Shown: piece by piece, positions 40,226 to 47,818 of the stretch
How the letters are laid out: each line of letters starts with the position of its first letter
How positions within the stretch are numbered: the first letter of the stretch is position 1
Origin: Microlunatus soli
GTDB taxonomy: Bacteria; Actinomycetota; Actinomycetes; Propionibacteriales; Propionibacteriaceae
DNA: 64,000 bases
NCBI RefSeq assembly: GCF_900105385.1
Contig: NZ_LT629772.1
Location: forward strand, 6,634,001-6,698,000
Reading direction: 5' to 3'
Notes under the pieces: model-generated
The model's database searches: none
What the model was told of the DNA's origin: nothing
The model's input: the letters and a program-made list of their open reading frames with translations, nothing else
Program-made: the position numbers and the translations under genes

Positions 40226-41568
40226 GCTATTCGGTGTATTCCGGATTCCGCACCCGCGCCGCGGCCGCGGTTCTGCTGGTCGCCACGGTCGGTGCCGGGC
40301 TGGTCAGCGCGATGGCCGGGGTGCTCGCCGCCGGGCTCGCGCCGACCACACGCGAGCAGGACCGGTCCTTCCTGGTCGAGTTTCCGATGATCATGGGCGG
40401 TTGGATCCTCGCGATCACGGTCTTCGCGGTCGTCTCGACGGTGACCGTCACCCTGCACGGTCGACTTCGGGAGTTGACGAGTCTGCGCCTGACCGGGGCG
40501 ACGCCGCATCAGCTGCAGATGATCATCGCCGTACAGATCGGCATCGGCGCGCTGCCGGCCGTCGTCGTCGGGGTGCTGCTCGGGTACCCGCTGGACCGGT
40601 TGATCATGGATCGGATCGGGGCCACCGGACTGATCGCGGCACCGTCCGGCTTCGCCCCCGGAATCGGACTTCCGGTAGCCGCCGGCGTGCTGGTGCTGAT
40701 CGCCGCCGTCCTCGGCGGCTACCTGGGGGCGCGCACGTTCGCCCATCGGCCACTCGTCGGGGCAGTTCCGATCGACGCAGAACCGGCCGCCGCAGGTCAG
40801 GTCCCCGGCCACCGACGTCGGAACCCTCGCCGGCTGCTGGCGCTGCTCGCGGTGATCATCGGGATGCTCAGCGCGTTGACCACGCTGGCGCTGCGGCCCG
40901 ATCAGATCTACTCGACGGCGACCACCGGACCCGGCTGCGTGTTGATCACCGTCGGGCTCGCCGTGCTCGCTCCCGAGGCACTGGCATTGGCGACTCGACT
41001 GGTACGCCTGCTGCCGCCGAGCCCGACGATCAGCGGGCATCTCGCCCGGGTCAACCTGGCAGCCGCGCCGGCGCGATTCCGGCCGCTGGTCACCTTCCTG
41101 ACGCTGTTCGTCGGTATCGCCGTGGGCACCCTGACGATGCAACAGGTCGAGTCCCGTTCCGGCGCCACCGGCAGCATGGGTGCGGTGATGGCGGCGATCA
41201 ACTATTTCGTCGTCGTCCTGATCGCGGCCTTCATGGCGATCGCCCTGGTGAACAACCTGACAGCGTCGATCGGTCAGCGCCGGCCCGAGTTCAGCGTCAT
41301 GGACCTGATCGGTTCGAGCAGATCGCAGACTCGTGCGATGGTGCTGATCGAGTCGATCATCGCGATCGCCGTCGGCGGACTCAGCGGCCTGATCGCCGGC
41401 GTCTGCGCGGTGATCCCGTTCGCGATCCTGAAGACCGGGGACGTGGCGTCCGCAGTCTCGCTGCCGGTGATCCTGGCGGTCCTGGTCACCGGTGCGGCGC
41501 TGTCTGCCGGCACCGTCATACTCGCCACCGGAAGATTCACCACTCGCCGGGTGTTGCGCCGATCGTGA
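40219..41568 (+). CDS. FtsX-type ABC permease
   Basis: A 449-residue membrane subunit with about eight hydrophobic segments. They include AAAAVLLVATVGAGLVSAM at the N-terminus, WILAITVFAVVSTVTVTL, IAVQIGIGALPAVVVGVLLG, and a C-terminal FtsX domain with YFVVVLIAAFMAIALVNNLTASI, RRPEFSVMDLIGSSRSQTRAMVLIESIIA. LTSLRLTGATPHQLQMI and the latter are the coupling helices that contact the ATPase (two FtsX-like repeats). The ATG follows GGAGGAACGGGTGGACCG and overlaps the ATPase stop. It is probably controlled by the divergent TetR regulator. Confidence 0.9.
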   Translation: MLSYSVYSGFRTRAAAAVLLVATVGAGLVSAMAGVLAAGLAPTTREQDRSFLVEFPMIMGGWILAITVFAVVSTVTVTLHGRLRELTSLRLTGATPHQLQMIIAVQIGIGALPAVVVGVLLGYPLDRLIMDRIGATGLIAAPSGFAPGIGLPVAAGVLVLIAAVLGGYLGARTFAHRPLVGAVPIDAEPAAAGQVPGHRRRNPRRLLALLAVIIGMLSALTTLALRPDQIYSTATTGPGCVLITVGLAVLAPEALALATRLVRLLPPSPTISGHLARVNLAAAPARFRPLVTFLTLFVGIAVGTLTMQQVESRSGATGSMGAVMAAINYFVVVLIAAFMAIALVNNLTASIGQRRPEFSVMDLIGSSRSQTRAMVLIESIIAIAVGGLSGLIAGVCAVIPFAILKTGDVASAVSLPVILAVLVTGAALSAGTVILATGRFTTRRVLRRS

Positions 41569-41960
41569 GGATCGGTGAAGCAGCCCGGGCGGCGGGTGTC
41601 AGCGCCCGCTCGCTGCGGTTCTACGAGGACCAGGGGCTGATCGTCCCGGGCCGGTACGGCAACGGCTACCGGGACTTCTGCCAGGTCACGGTGGACCGCG
41701 CCCAGGCGATCCGTACGCTGCTGGAGTCCGGCGTGCCGACCCGGCTGATCAAGATCATCCTGACCGAGCAGCTCGACGGTGGCGCCGCCGAGCTCGATCT
41801 GGACGCGGTGGATCCGGCCGTCGTTGCGGCCATCCGGGATCACCGGCGCAGGATCGTCGCCCGGATCGCGACGCTCGACGAGCGACGGATCGCGCTGGAC
41901 CGGTTCCTGGCCGAACTCGACGGTCCCAGGCGATCGGCACGTTCGGAGCCCCCGACTTGA
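41565..41960 (+). CDS. MerR-family transcriptional regulator
   Basis: A 131-residue regulator. IGEAARAAGVSARSLRFYEDQGLIVPGR is the MerR helix-turn-helix and first wing. VDRAQAIRTLLESGVPTRLIKIIL continues the DNA-binding domain, and a coiled dimer helix (DHRRRIVARIATLDERRIALDRFLAEL) ends the protein. No metal-binding cysteines are seen, so it is not a metal sensor of the classic kind. The GTG overlaps the permease stop (GTGA), so it is translated with the exporter. A dyad within the promoter of the next gene lies directly after its stop, making that oxidoreductase the likely target. Confidence 0.9.
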   Translation: MRIGEAARAAGVSARSLRFYEDQGLIVPGRYGNGYRDFCQVTVDRAQAIRTLLESGVPTRLIKIILTEQLDGGAAELDLDAVDPAVVAAIRDHRRRIVARIATLDERRIALDRFLAELDGPRRSARSEPPT

Positions 41961-41962
41961 CC

Positions 41963-41978
41963 TTGACACCTCTGTCAA
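41963..41978. promoter_or_regulatory. MerR operator dyad
   Basis: TTGACA and TGTCAA are inverted around CCTC. The left arm could serve as a -35 box; TAGCGT (41984-41989) is the probable -10, 7 bases before the ATG of the oxidoreductase. The 15-bp distance is short, and TTGACC six bases earlier gives 21. Confidence 0.55.
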
Positions 41979-41996
41979 CGTTCTAGCGTTCGCGGC

Positions 41997-43013
41997 ATGA
42001 CCGATGATCAAGGTCCGCAGCGCGCCGGTCCGCGGATGCGCGCACTCGTCCAACACTCCGACCGCGGGCCGTCGGACCTGATCCTGCACGAAGATCAACA
42101 GCGACCTCGACCGGGTCCGGATGACTACCTGGTCCGGGTCGAGGCGGCGGGTGTCAACTTCGCCGACACGATGCAGACCCGTGGCAGCTACGGCGGCGGG
42201 CCGCGACCGCCCTACCCGGCCGGCTTCGAGGCCGTCGGAGAGATCGTGGCCGTCGGTAGCCGGGTCGCCGGCCCGTTGCCGACGGGTACCCGGATCGTCG
42301 GGACCGGCCCGGGCGCGTTCGCGCAGTTCCTGGCGATGCCGGCGGCCGGCGTCCTGCCGATCCCTGACAACTGGACCAGCGCCGCCGCACTCGGCATGGT
42401 GCTGAACTGGGGAACGGCGCTGGCGGCGCTGCGGCCGATGGGCATGATCACTCCGGGTGACACCGTGCTGATCCATGCCGCGGCGGGTGGCGTCGGGCAG
42501 CCCGCCGTCCGACTGGCCCGACACTTCGGCGCCCGGGTGATCGCCACCGCCTCGGTGAGCAAGCATCCGGCCGTTCGAGCGGCCGGCGCCGACGACGTCC
42601 TCGATCGCGATCACCCGGATCTGGCGGCGGAGATCCTGCGGCGAACCGATGGTGTCGATCTGGTGCTGGACTCGGTGGGCCGGACGAGCGTCCCGGTGAG
42701 CCTGGGGGTGGCCCGGCCGTACACCGGGCGGGTGATCGTCTTCGGGACCGCCTCCGGGCCGGCAGCGGTGTCGATGGAGAAGATGATCTTCGAACACCCG
42801 GTGCAGTTGAAGGGCCTGCACATCGGCAGTCTCGCCACGTCTGCACCGGCGCTCTACCGCAACGTGCTGGCCGAACTGACCGATTTGATCAGGCTCGGCG
42901 TCTACCCGCCCGGCCGTCCCGAGATCCATCCCCTGGCGGACGGACCGCGGGTCCTCGCAGATCTCGAGGCCGGCCGGACGACGGGCAAGCAGGCGCTGGA
43001 CCCCTGGCGATGA
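41997..43013 (+). CDS. Quinone oxidoreductase-like MDR-family protein
   Basis: A 338-residue zinc-independent medium-chain dehydrogenase/reductase. The N-terminal GroES-like domain has VEAAGVNFADTMQTRGSYGG and YPAGFEAVGEIVAVGSRV. The nucleotide-binding domain has LIHAAAGGVGQPAVRLARHFGARVIATA (AxxGxxG), then DLVLDSVGRTSVPVSLGVARPYTGRVIVFG. The structural and catalytic zinc ligands of alcohol dehydrogenases are absent, as in NADPH:quinone reductases. The substrate is unknown. It begins 37 bp after the MerR gene, with the MerR-type dyad in between, so it is probably induced by the MerR regulator. It converges with the next gene with 12 bp between stops. Confidence 0.9.
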   Translation: MTDDQGPQRAGPRMRALVQHSDRGPSDLILHEDQQRPRPGPDDYLVRVEAAGVNFADTMQTRGSYGGGPRPPYPAGFEAVGEIVAVGSRVAGPLPTGTRIVGTGPGAFAQFLAMPAAGVLPIPDNWTSAAALGMVLNWGTALAALRPMGMITPGDTVLIHAAAGGVGQPAVRLARHFGARVIATASVSKHPAVRAAGADDVLDRDHPDLAAEILRRTDGVDLVLDSVGRTSVPVSLGVARPYTGRVIVFGTASGPAAVSMEKMIFEHPVQLKGLHIGSLATSAPALYRNVLAELTDLIRLGVYPPGRPEIHPLADGPRVLADLEAGRTTGKQALDPWR

Positions 43014-43025
43014 TGGCCCTGCTGA

Positions 43026-43556
43026 TCACCCGACGCTGACTGCCATCCCCCGGACATCGCGTTCGACCTGTGGCCACGGTTGACGCGCCCAGTCCAATCC
43101 GGCGCGGGCGGCGTCGACGATCTCGTCGGCCGACCGAGCGATCGCCGCCGCTGCGGCGCGGCGGTCCGCGTCGTCGGGGACCCCGGTCCGCTGCAACAAG
43201 ACATCGACCTCGGCCAGTCTCGCCGCCAACCAGCCGGCCGGATCGGCTCCCATCCGGGGCACGTACTCCCGGTCGTCGGGTTCGCCGTCGATCATCACCG
43301 GATGCCAGTGCATCCGGTCCGCCGCATCGGGAGCAGATTCCAACAGATCGATCCGGCATACGGCCGGTGCCAGGGCGATCGCCGGCGACGCATACACCGA
43401 TCCCCCGGCCTCGATCGTCATCGGCCTGATCTCCACCCGGACGCCACGCTCGCGGGCGTCGGCCCGGTCGGCCATCGCAGGATCGTGGAAGTCGACCCAG
43501 GCCACCGTCACGGCAAGGGTGTCGAAGAGCCAACAGCGTTCGGTCTGATCGGTCAT
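43026..43556 (-). CDS. Unrecognised 176-residue protein
   Basis: No family recognised with confidence. It begins MTDQTERCWLFDTLAVTVAWVDFHDP and has a beta-rich first half: GVRVEIRPMTIEAGGSVYASPAIALAPAVCRIDLLE, then MHWHPVMIDGEPDDREYVPRM. A helical second half follows (AARLAEVDVLLQRTG, SADEIVDAARAGLDWARQPW). The paired His in HWH and neighbouring acidic residues could bind a metal, but this is only a possibility. No signal or membrane span is present. It is alone, between the oxidoreductase and PhyH genes. A start three codons earlier is possible. Codon use is like that of its neighbours. Confidence 0.65.
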   Translation of the reverse strand: MTDQTERCWLFDTLAVTVAWVDFHDPAMADRADARERGVRVEIRPMTIEAGGSVYASPAIALAPAVCRIDLLESAPDAADRMHWHPVMIDGEPDDREYVPRMGADPAGWLAARLAEVDVLLQRTGVPDDADRRAAAAAIARSADEIVDAARAGLDWARQPWPQVERDVRGMAVSVG

Positions 43557-43632
43557 GGTCACCATCATGACCGATGACGTCCGGGCACGTCGGCGGCGGT
43601 TGCCTGCCACTCGCCGCGATCGCCGCCAAAGG

Positions 43633-44487
43633 TCAGCAGCTCACATTCTTCCCCTCGCTGCCGAACAGCTCGAGCCGGCGTTCGTCTGCGACCCCGGGTG
43701 TCCCCATCGGGAGGTAATGGAACTGCACGGCGCGTCGGCGGGTGTGGGTGTGGTTGGCCGGCGTGCCGTGATGGATCAGGCCGTGGAAGAAGAGTGCTCC
43801 GCCGGCGGGGAGCGGCACCACGATGTCACGACCGGTGTCGACGTCGGTGTCGCACAACTGCCAGTCCCGGCGCCGGTAATGGATCCGGGGACCCTCGCGA
43901 TGCGTGCCAGGCAGCACGTGCATGCAACCGTTGTCCGCGGTCGCCGGATCCAGCGCGATCCACACCCCGACGATGGGGGTGCCGGGCTCGTAGTTGAAGT
44001 AGGCGTTGTCCTGATGCCACGGCTTCTCCCGGCCGCCGCCGGGCGGTTTCAGCAGCGCCATGTCCTGGAACATCGTCAGGTCCTGCTCCCGGGTCAGACG
44101 ACGGACGACCTGCACGATCCGCTCGTCGCCGGCGAGCCGTGCAAGTTGATCATGAGAGCTCGCGAACCACATCAGCTTGTGGACCAGGTCCATCCGCTCG
44201 ACCCCGGTTGCCTGCCCGACCCGATCGACGGCCCAGGACTCGTACTCGACGGCGGCGTCACGTGGGTCGGTCAGGACGGCAGCGAGTCCGTCCAACACCT
44301 CGGACACCTCGGCGGGGCCCAGCAGCCGACGGACAGCCAGGTAGCCGCGCTCGTCGAACCGATCGATATCGGACTCGGTGATGTCGTCGATCGACTCGAC
44401 ATAGTCCGCAACCCGGTCGGCGCGGTACAGGGCGGTCGGGTAACCGTCGGTGTCGGATCCGGCCTCGGTCACCGTTGACCGCTTCAT
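43633..44487 (-). CDS. Phytanoyl-CoA dioxygenase (PhyH) family protein
   Basis: A 284-residue Fe(II)/2-oxoglutarate-dependent oxygenase. The first metal pair is in GREKPWHQDNAYFNYEPG (HxD), and the distal His lies in GGALFFHGLIHHGTPANHT. An Arg for 2-oxoglutarate follows in HTRRRAVQFHYLP. CMHVLPGTHREGP is another family segment. Such enzymes hydroxylate small metabolites; in actinomycetes these include ectoine and secondary-metabolite intermediates. No ectoine genes are nearby, so the substrate is open. The ATG follows CGGAGGCGAGCTC, a strong ribosome binding site. The frame upstream passes through a tRNA gene and is not coding. Confidence 0.9.
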   Translation of the reverse strand: MKRSTVTEAGSDTDGYPTALYRADRVADYVESIDDITESDIDRFDERGYLAVRRLLGPAEVSEVLDGLAAVLTDPRDAAVEYESWAVDRVGQATGVERMDLVHKLMWFASSHDQLARLAGDERIVQVVRRLTREQDLTMFQDMALLKPPGGGREKPWHQDNAYFNYEPGTPIVGVWIALDPATADNGCMHVLPGTHREGPRIHYRRRDWQLCDTDVDTGRDIVVPLPAGGALFFHGLIHHGTPANHTHTRRRAVQFHYLPMGTPGVADERRLELFGSEGKNVSC

Positions 44488-44663
44488 GAGCTCGCCTCCG
44501 TGGTCGGCGTCATCTTGCGCGACAACCACACTGCCAAGCCGCACCACGGTCGGGCAATCGGTGTCCGGACCGATCTCACGGCGTGATCGAAATCGATCAT
44601 GGCGGACCCGATGCCCTGCTGATCGAGTGCCCGGCTGATTCGCGCGGGTTGAATGATTGAGGG

Positions 44664-44736
44664 TGGGCGATACTGGACTCGAACCAGTGACCCCTTCGGT
44701 GTGAACGAAGTGCGCTAACCACTGCGCCAATCGCCC
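44664..44736 (-). tRNA. tRNA-Val (CAC)
   Basis: 73-base cloverleaf with acceptor GGGCGAT/ATCGCCC, anticodon arm CTTCG-TTCACAC-CGAAG (anticodon CAC) and T-arm loop TTCGAGT. The 3' CCA is not encoded. Confidence 0.95.
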
Positions 44737-44916
44737 TCGCATCTCGTCGCCGCCCTCGGGCGGCGCGCAACGAACTGTAGCGCATGCGTCAGCCAAGGCG
44801 TGAACCGAGCGTACGATCGGGTCCGTACGGCCCGTTGTCGTGGCCCCGATCGGGGCTGCGGCTGCCGGTCGGCAGGGCCCCGGATCGGACCGCGACAGAC
44901 CGTCGTGGACCCCGGT

Positions 44917-44945
44917 TTGGAGTCTGGTCGCGGACCCGCTATTGT
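44917..44945 (+). promoter_or_regulatory. Promoter of the tRNA-Gly/Cys/Val operon
   Basis: TTGGAG (-35), 17-bp spacer, TATTGT (-10), ending about 50 bases before the first tRNA. The rest of the 259-bp gap (44737-44995) holds nothing I can identify. Confidence 0.65.
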
Positions 44946-44995
44946 TTCTGCTCGCGCCAGGAACACGAAGAACAGCAGGGTTCCAGGGTGTGCAT

Positions 44996-45068
44996 GCGGA
45001 CGTGGCTCAGTTGGTAGAGCATCACCTTGCCAAGGTGAGGGTCGCGGGTTCGAATCCCGTCGTCCGCT
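44996..45068 (+). tRNA. tRNA-Gly (GCC)
   Basis: 73 bases; acceptor GCGGACG/CGTCCGC, anticodon loop TTGCCAA with anticodon GCC, T-arm loop TTCGAAT. CCA is not encoded. Confidence 0.96.
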
Positions 45069-45115
45069 CGGAGCGGGTCTTGCCCACTCCCCGTTGGGAG
45101 GGTTCGAGACTCCCT

Positions 45116-45186
45116 GGTGGAGTGGCCGAGAGGCGAGGCAACGGACTGCAAATCCGTCTACACGGGTTCAAATCCCGTCTCCACCT
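45116..45186 (+). tRNA. tRNA-Cys (GCA)
   Basis: 71 bases; acceptor GGTGGAG/CTCCACC, anticodon arm ACGGA-CTGCAAA-TCCGT with anticodon GCA. CCA is not encoded. Confidence 0.95.
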
Positions 45187-45187
45187 C

Positions 45188-45260
45188 GGGCGATTGGCGC
45201 AGCGGTTAGCGCACTTCCCTGACACGGAAGGGGTCACTGGTTCAAATCCAGTATCGCCCA
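45188..45260 (+). tRNA. tRNA-Val (GAC)
   Basis: 73 bases; acceptor GGGCGAT/ATCGCCC, anticodon arm CTTCC-CTGACAC-GGAAG with anticodon GAC. CCA follows in the DNA (45261-45263). It lies one base after tRNA-Cys. Confidence 0.96.
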
Positions 45261-45274
45261 CCAGGTGAACGGCC

Positions 45275-45309
45275 AGAGGCACGTCCGGAGAGATCCGGGG
45301 GGTGCCTCT
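45275..45309 (+). terminator. Terminator of the tRNA operon
   Basis: AGAGGCAC and GTGCCTCT form an 8-bp stem, followed by CCTGTTTT. Confidence 0.75.
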
Positions 45310-45930
45310 CCTGTTTTCCGACCCTGTTGCCGGGCCGCGTCATGGATGGCGAGCTTCTCGCCGCCGTCGACACCGGGGCGATGATGATTCGTGCCCGGCA
45401 GCCACCCGCCCGCCGACGCTCCGCAAGCCGCTGTGAGCATCCTCGGTCGGCGTCGCGCCCTGACGTCGGCTCGGGCCTGACGTCGGCCCGGACCTGGCCT
45501 CGGCTCGGCCCGGAAAGAGAGCCGGAATACTTCGGCTCGACTCCGGGATTCGTATCCGGGCAGGTTATGTCCACGCGATCCCTGATCGCTGGAGCTTCCT
45601 TCCAGATTTGTCCCGCTATTGCCCGACGTCGGTCATCCGATAGGCAAAACACGAGAGGCGCCGCGATCCGTAGGGATCTGGCGCCTCTCGGTGTGGACGG
45701 GAACGAGCTCGGGGGTTCACGTCCCCGTCCATGGCTGCTACTCAACCAGTCGGGCGGGGTCGCGGGCAACTCATCGCCGCCGTTGAGACCATTCCGTAAT
45801 ATGCAACCACGTTGGCTGTAGGACAAGTCGGCCGATATTAAATCCGCCCACTTGAATTGGCCCATTACGGCCAGCTACTCACGGCAATTTTGGCCCGGCC
45901 GTGAAGGATTCGGTGTCGAACTCTGCCGAT
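45310..45930. other. 621-bp region without a recognisable gene
   Basis: Open frames exist on both strands, but none has a ribosome binding site, a -10 element or a recognisable protein. The stretch holds direct repeats of a CTGACGTCGGC-like unit near 45460-45500, a long nested hairpin at 45652-45690 and an AT-richer segment from about 45790 to 45900. It probably is the 3' untranslated part of the ABC operon read from the right. Confidence 0.6.
45652..45690 (-). terminator. Nested hairpin terminator of the sugar ABC operon
   Basis: An 11-bp outer stem (CGAGAGGCGCC / GGCGCCTCTCG) encloses an inner GATCC/GGATC stem with a 4-base loop. On the minus strand it is followed by TGTTTTGCC, so it should end transcripts from the permease genes 240 bp away. 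Confidence 0.65.
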
Positions 45931-46863
45931 TCACCCCTTCAGGCCCGAGCCGGCGACGCCTTCGACGATCTGACGCTGGAAGATCAGGAACAAGATCACC
46001 AGCGGCAACGCCCCGAGGATCGACGACGCCTGGATGTCGCTCAGTCGCTGCCCGTACGATCCCTGCACGGTCGCCAGCCCGACCGGGATGGTCATCAGCT
46101 TGGGGTTGGACAGCACGAACAAGGGCAGGATCAGGTTGTTCCAGGTGCCGACGAAGGTGACGATCGACATCGCCGCGATCACCGGCCGGGACAGCGGCAG
46201 GATGATCGACACGAAGCTGCGCCAGAAGCCTGCGCCGTCGATCCGGGCGGATTCCTCGAAGTCACGCGGAATGCCGTCGAAGAACTGCTTGAACACGAAG
46301 ACCGCGATCACCGTCGGGATCTGCGGCAGGATCACCGCCCAGTAGGTGTTCAGCAGGCCGACGACGTTCAGCTCCTGGAAGATCGGCACGATCAACACCT
46401 GGCCGGGGACCAGGATCCCGCCGATCATCAACAGCATGACCAGGTTGCGGCCGCGGAAACGCATCCGCGACAGCGCGTAGGCAGCCATCGCCGCGAACAG
46501 CACGGCGAAGACCACCGTCAGGATCGAGGTGATGAAGCTGGCCAGATACCAGTTCCACAGATCACCACCGGACAGCAGGGTGAAGTAGGAGCCGAAGGTC
46601 AGGTTCCAGTCCTTCAGGATCGGACCGGCACCGATCGCGGAGGTGGCGTTGGAGGTCAGCGACGTCTTGATCGCCCACAGACTGGGCAGCAACCAGAGCA
46701 CCGCGAAGACGATCAGGACGATCCAGGAGACGACGGTGAAGATCTTCCCGGCGCTGCTCTTCTTGCCGGCCTGGGTGATCCGAGCCGGCGGTGCCGCGGC
46801 GGAGACGCCGTTGTTGGGCCGGCGGCGGCCGGTGACGACCTCGGGAATCGCGTTCTCAGTCAT
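45931..46863 (-). CDS. Sugar ABC transporter permease (MalG type)
   Basis: A 310-residue inner-membrane permease with six predicted helices after a basic N-terminal tail. The coupling loop that contacts the ATPase is visible as DFEESARIDGAGFWRSFVSIILPLSRP (E-A-A-x(3)-G-x(9)-I-x-L-P consensus, near 205-230). LNTYWAVILPQIPTVIAVFVFKQFF and MLLMIGGILVPGQVLIVPIF are core helices. It pairs with the MalF-type permease, whose stop lies 1 bp before this start. The ATPase (MsiK-like) is not in the operon, as is common in actinomycetes, where one shared ATPase serves many importers. Confidence 0.93.
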   Translation of the reverse strand: MTENAIPEVVTGRRRPNNGVSAAAPPARITQAGKKSSAGKIFTVVSWIVLIVFAVLWLLPSLWAIKTSLTSNATSAIGAGPILKDWNLTFGSYFTLLSGGDLWNWYLASFITSILTVVFAVLFAAMAAYALSRMRFRGRNLVMLLMIGGILVPGQVLIVPIFQELNVVGLLNTYWAVILPQIPTVIAVFVFKQFFDGIPRDFEESARIDGAGFWRSFVSIILPLSRPVIAAMSIVTFVGTWNNLILPLFVLSNPKLMTIPVGLATVQGSYGQRLSDIQASSILGALPLVILFLIFQRQIVEGVAGSGLKG

Positions 46864-46864
46864 C

Positions 46865-47818
46865 TCAGGCGGCCCTCCGTTGCTGGATCATCTCGACGAC
46901 CTGTCGGAGCACCGTGACCAGCAGGATCACGATGAACAGCAGCACCGAGGCCGCCGACGCGGCACCGATCCGATAGTCGGTGAAGGCGGTGTTGGTGACC
47001 AGTCCGAGCAGCACCTGGGTATCGATGCCCGGGCCACCCTGCGTCATCAGGTAGACCTGATCGAAGATCTTCATGCTGGCCACGATCTGCAGCAGGATCA
47101 CCAGCGTTGTCGTCCTGCTGAGCAACGGGATCGTGATCGATCGGATCTGCTGCCACTCGGTCGCTCCGTCGACCGCCGCAGCCTCGTACAGCTCCCGCGG
47201 GATGTCCTGCAGTCCGGCCAGGTAGAGCACGAAGTTGAAGCCGATCGTCCACCACACGGTGGTGATCGCGATCCCGATCATGGCCAGCTTCGGCGTCCCC
47301 AGGACCGGCAGCGGATCGGTATCGCCGAGCAGGGTCTGGAAGGAGTTCCACAATCCGGTCGCCGGGGTGAAGATGAAATTCCAGATCAGCGCGATCGCGG
47401 CCGACGGCAGGATGAACGGGACGAAGAACGCCAGCCGGAAGATCGCCTGCCCGCGGCGGACCCGGTTGGCCAGGACGGCGAACACGAACGCCAGGATCAC
47501 CAACGGCGGCACCGTGTAGATCGTGAATTGGATCGTGTGCCACAGGGCCGACCAGAACTCCGGCTTGGTCAACATCTCCTGATAGTTCGCCAGGCCGGCG
47601 AAGCTGCCGAACCCGTTCTTCACCATCGTGGTGTTGAAGAAGCTGGTGATGATCATGTAGATCACCGGCCAGATCAGGAAGATCACGTACAGGATGCCGA
47701 ACGGCGCCAGGAACAACCACGCACTCCGGGTCATCCCCGGCAGCGTCCCTCCGGCTCCGCGCCGGGTCCGCCCGGCCGACGGCGCCACCACACCGGTGGT
47801 CTCGATCTGAGCGGTCAC
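46865..47818 (-). CDS. Sugar ABC transporter permease (MalF type)
   Basis: A 317-residue permease. A basic tail (AGRTRRGAGGTLPGMTRS) leads into AWLFLAPFGILYVIFLIWPVIYMI. The coupling loop is DIPRELYEAAAVDGATEWQQIRSITIPLL. LAFFVPFILPSAAIALIWNFIF and QVYLMTQGGPGIDTQVLL are family-typical. The GTG start overlaps the binding-protein stop (GTGA). A longer upstream frame shadows the binding-protein gene. Substrate specificity cannot be read from the permease. Confidence 0.93.
   Translation of the reverse strand: MTAQIETTGVVAPSAGRTRRGAGGTLPGMTRSAWLFLAPFGILYVIFLIWPVIYMIITSFFNTTMVKNGFGSFAGLANYQEMLTKPEFWSALWHTIQFTIYTVPPLVILAFVFAVLANRVRRGQAIFRLAFFVPFILPSAAIALIWNFIFTPATGLWNSFQTLLGDTDPLPVLGTPKLAMIGIAITTVWWTIGFNFVLYLAGLQDIPRELYEAAAVDGATEWQQIRSITIPLLSRTTTLVILLQIVASMKIFDQVYLMTQGGPGIDTQVLLGLVTNTAFTDYRIGAASAASVLLFIVILLVTVLRQVVEMIQQRRAA

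Noticed and set aside
40401-41960. A frame that would make a permease-shadow/MerR fusion
   Set aside because: The first 390 codons are the shadow of the FtsX-type gene in another phase; MerR homology begins exactly at the GTG overlapping the permease stop.
41963-41989. A standard -35/-10 promoter with TTGACA and TAGCGT
   Set aside because: The 15-bp spacer is too short for unaided initiation, so I list the site as a MerR-type dyad with uncertain -35 placement.
45327-45821. A 164-codon open frame after the tRNA genes
   Set aside because: It crosses the nested terminator hairpin, lacks start signals on the DNA and its Arg/Pro/Ser-rich translation resembles nothing.
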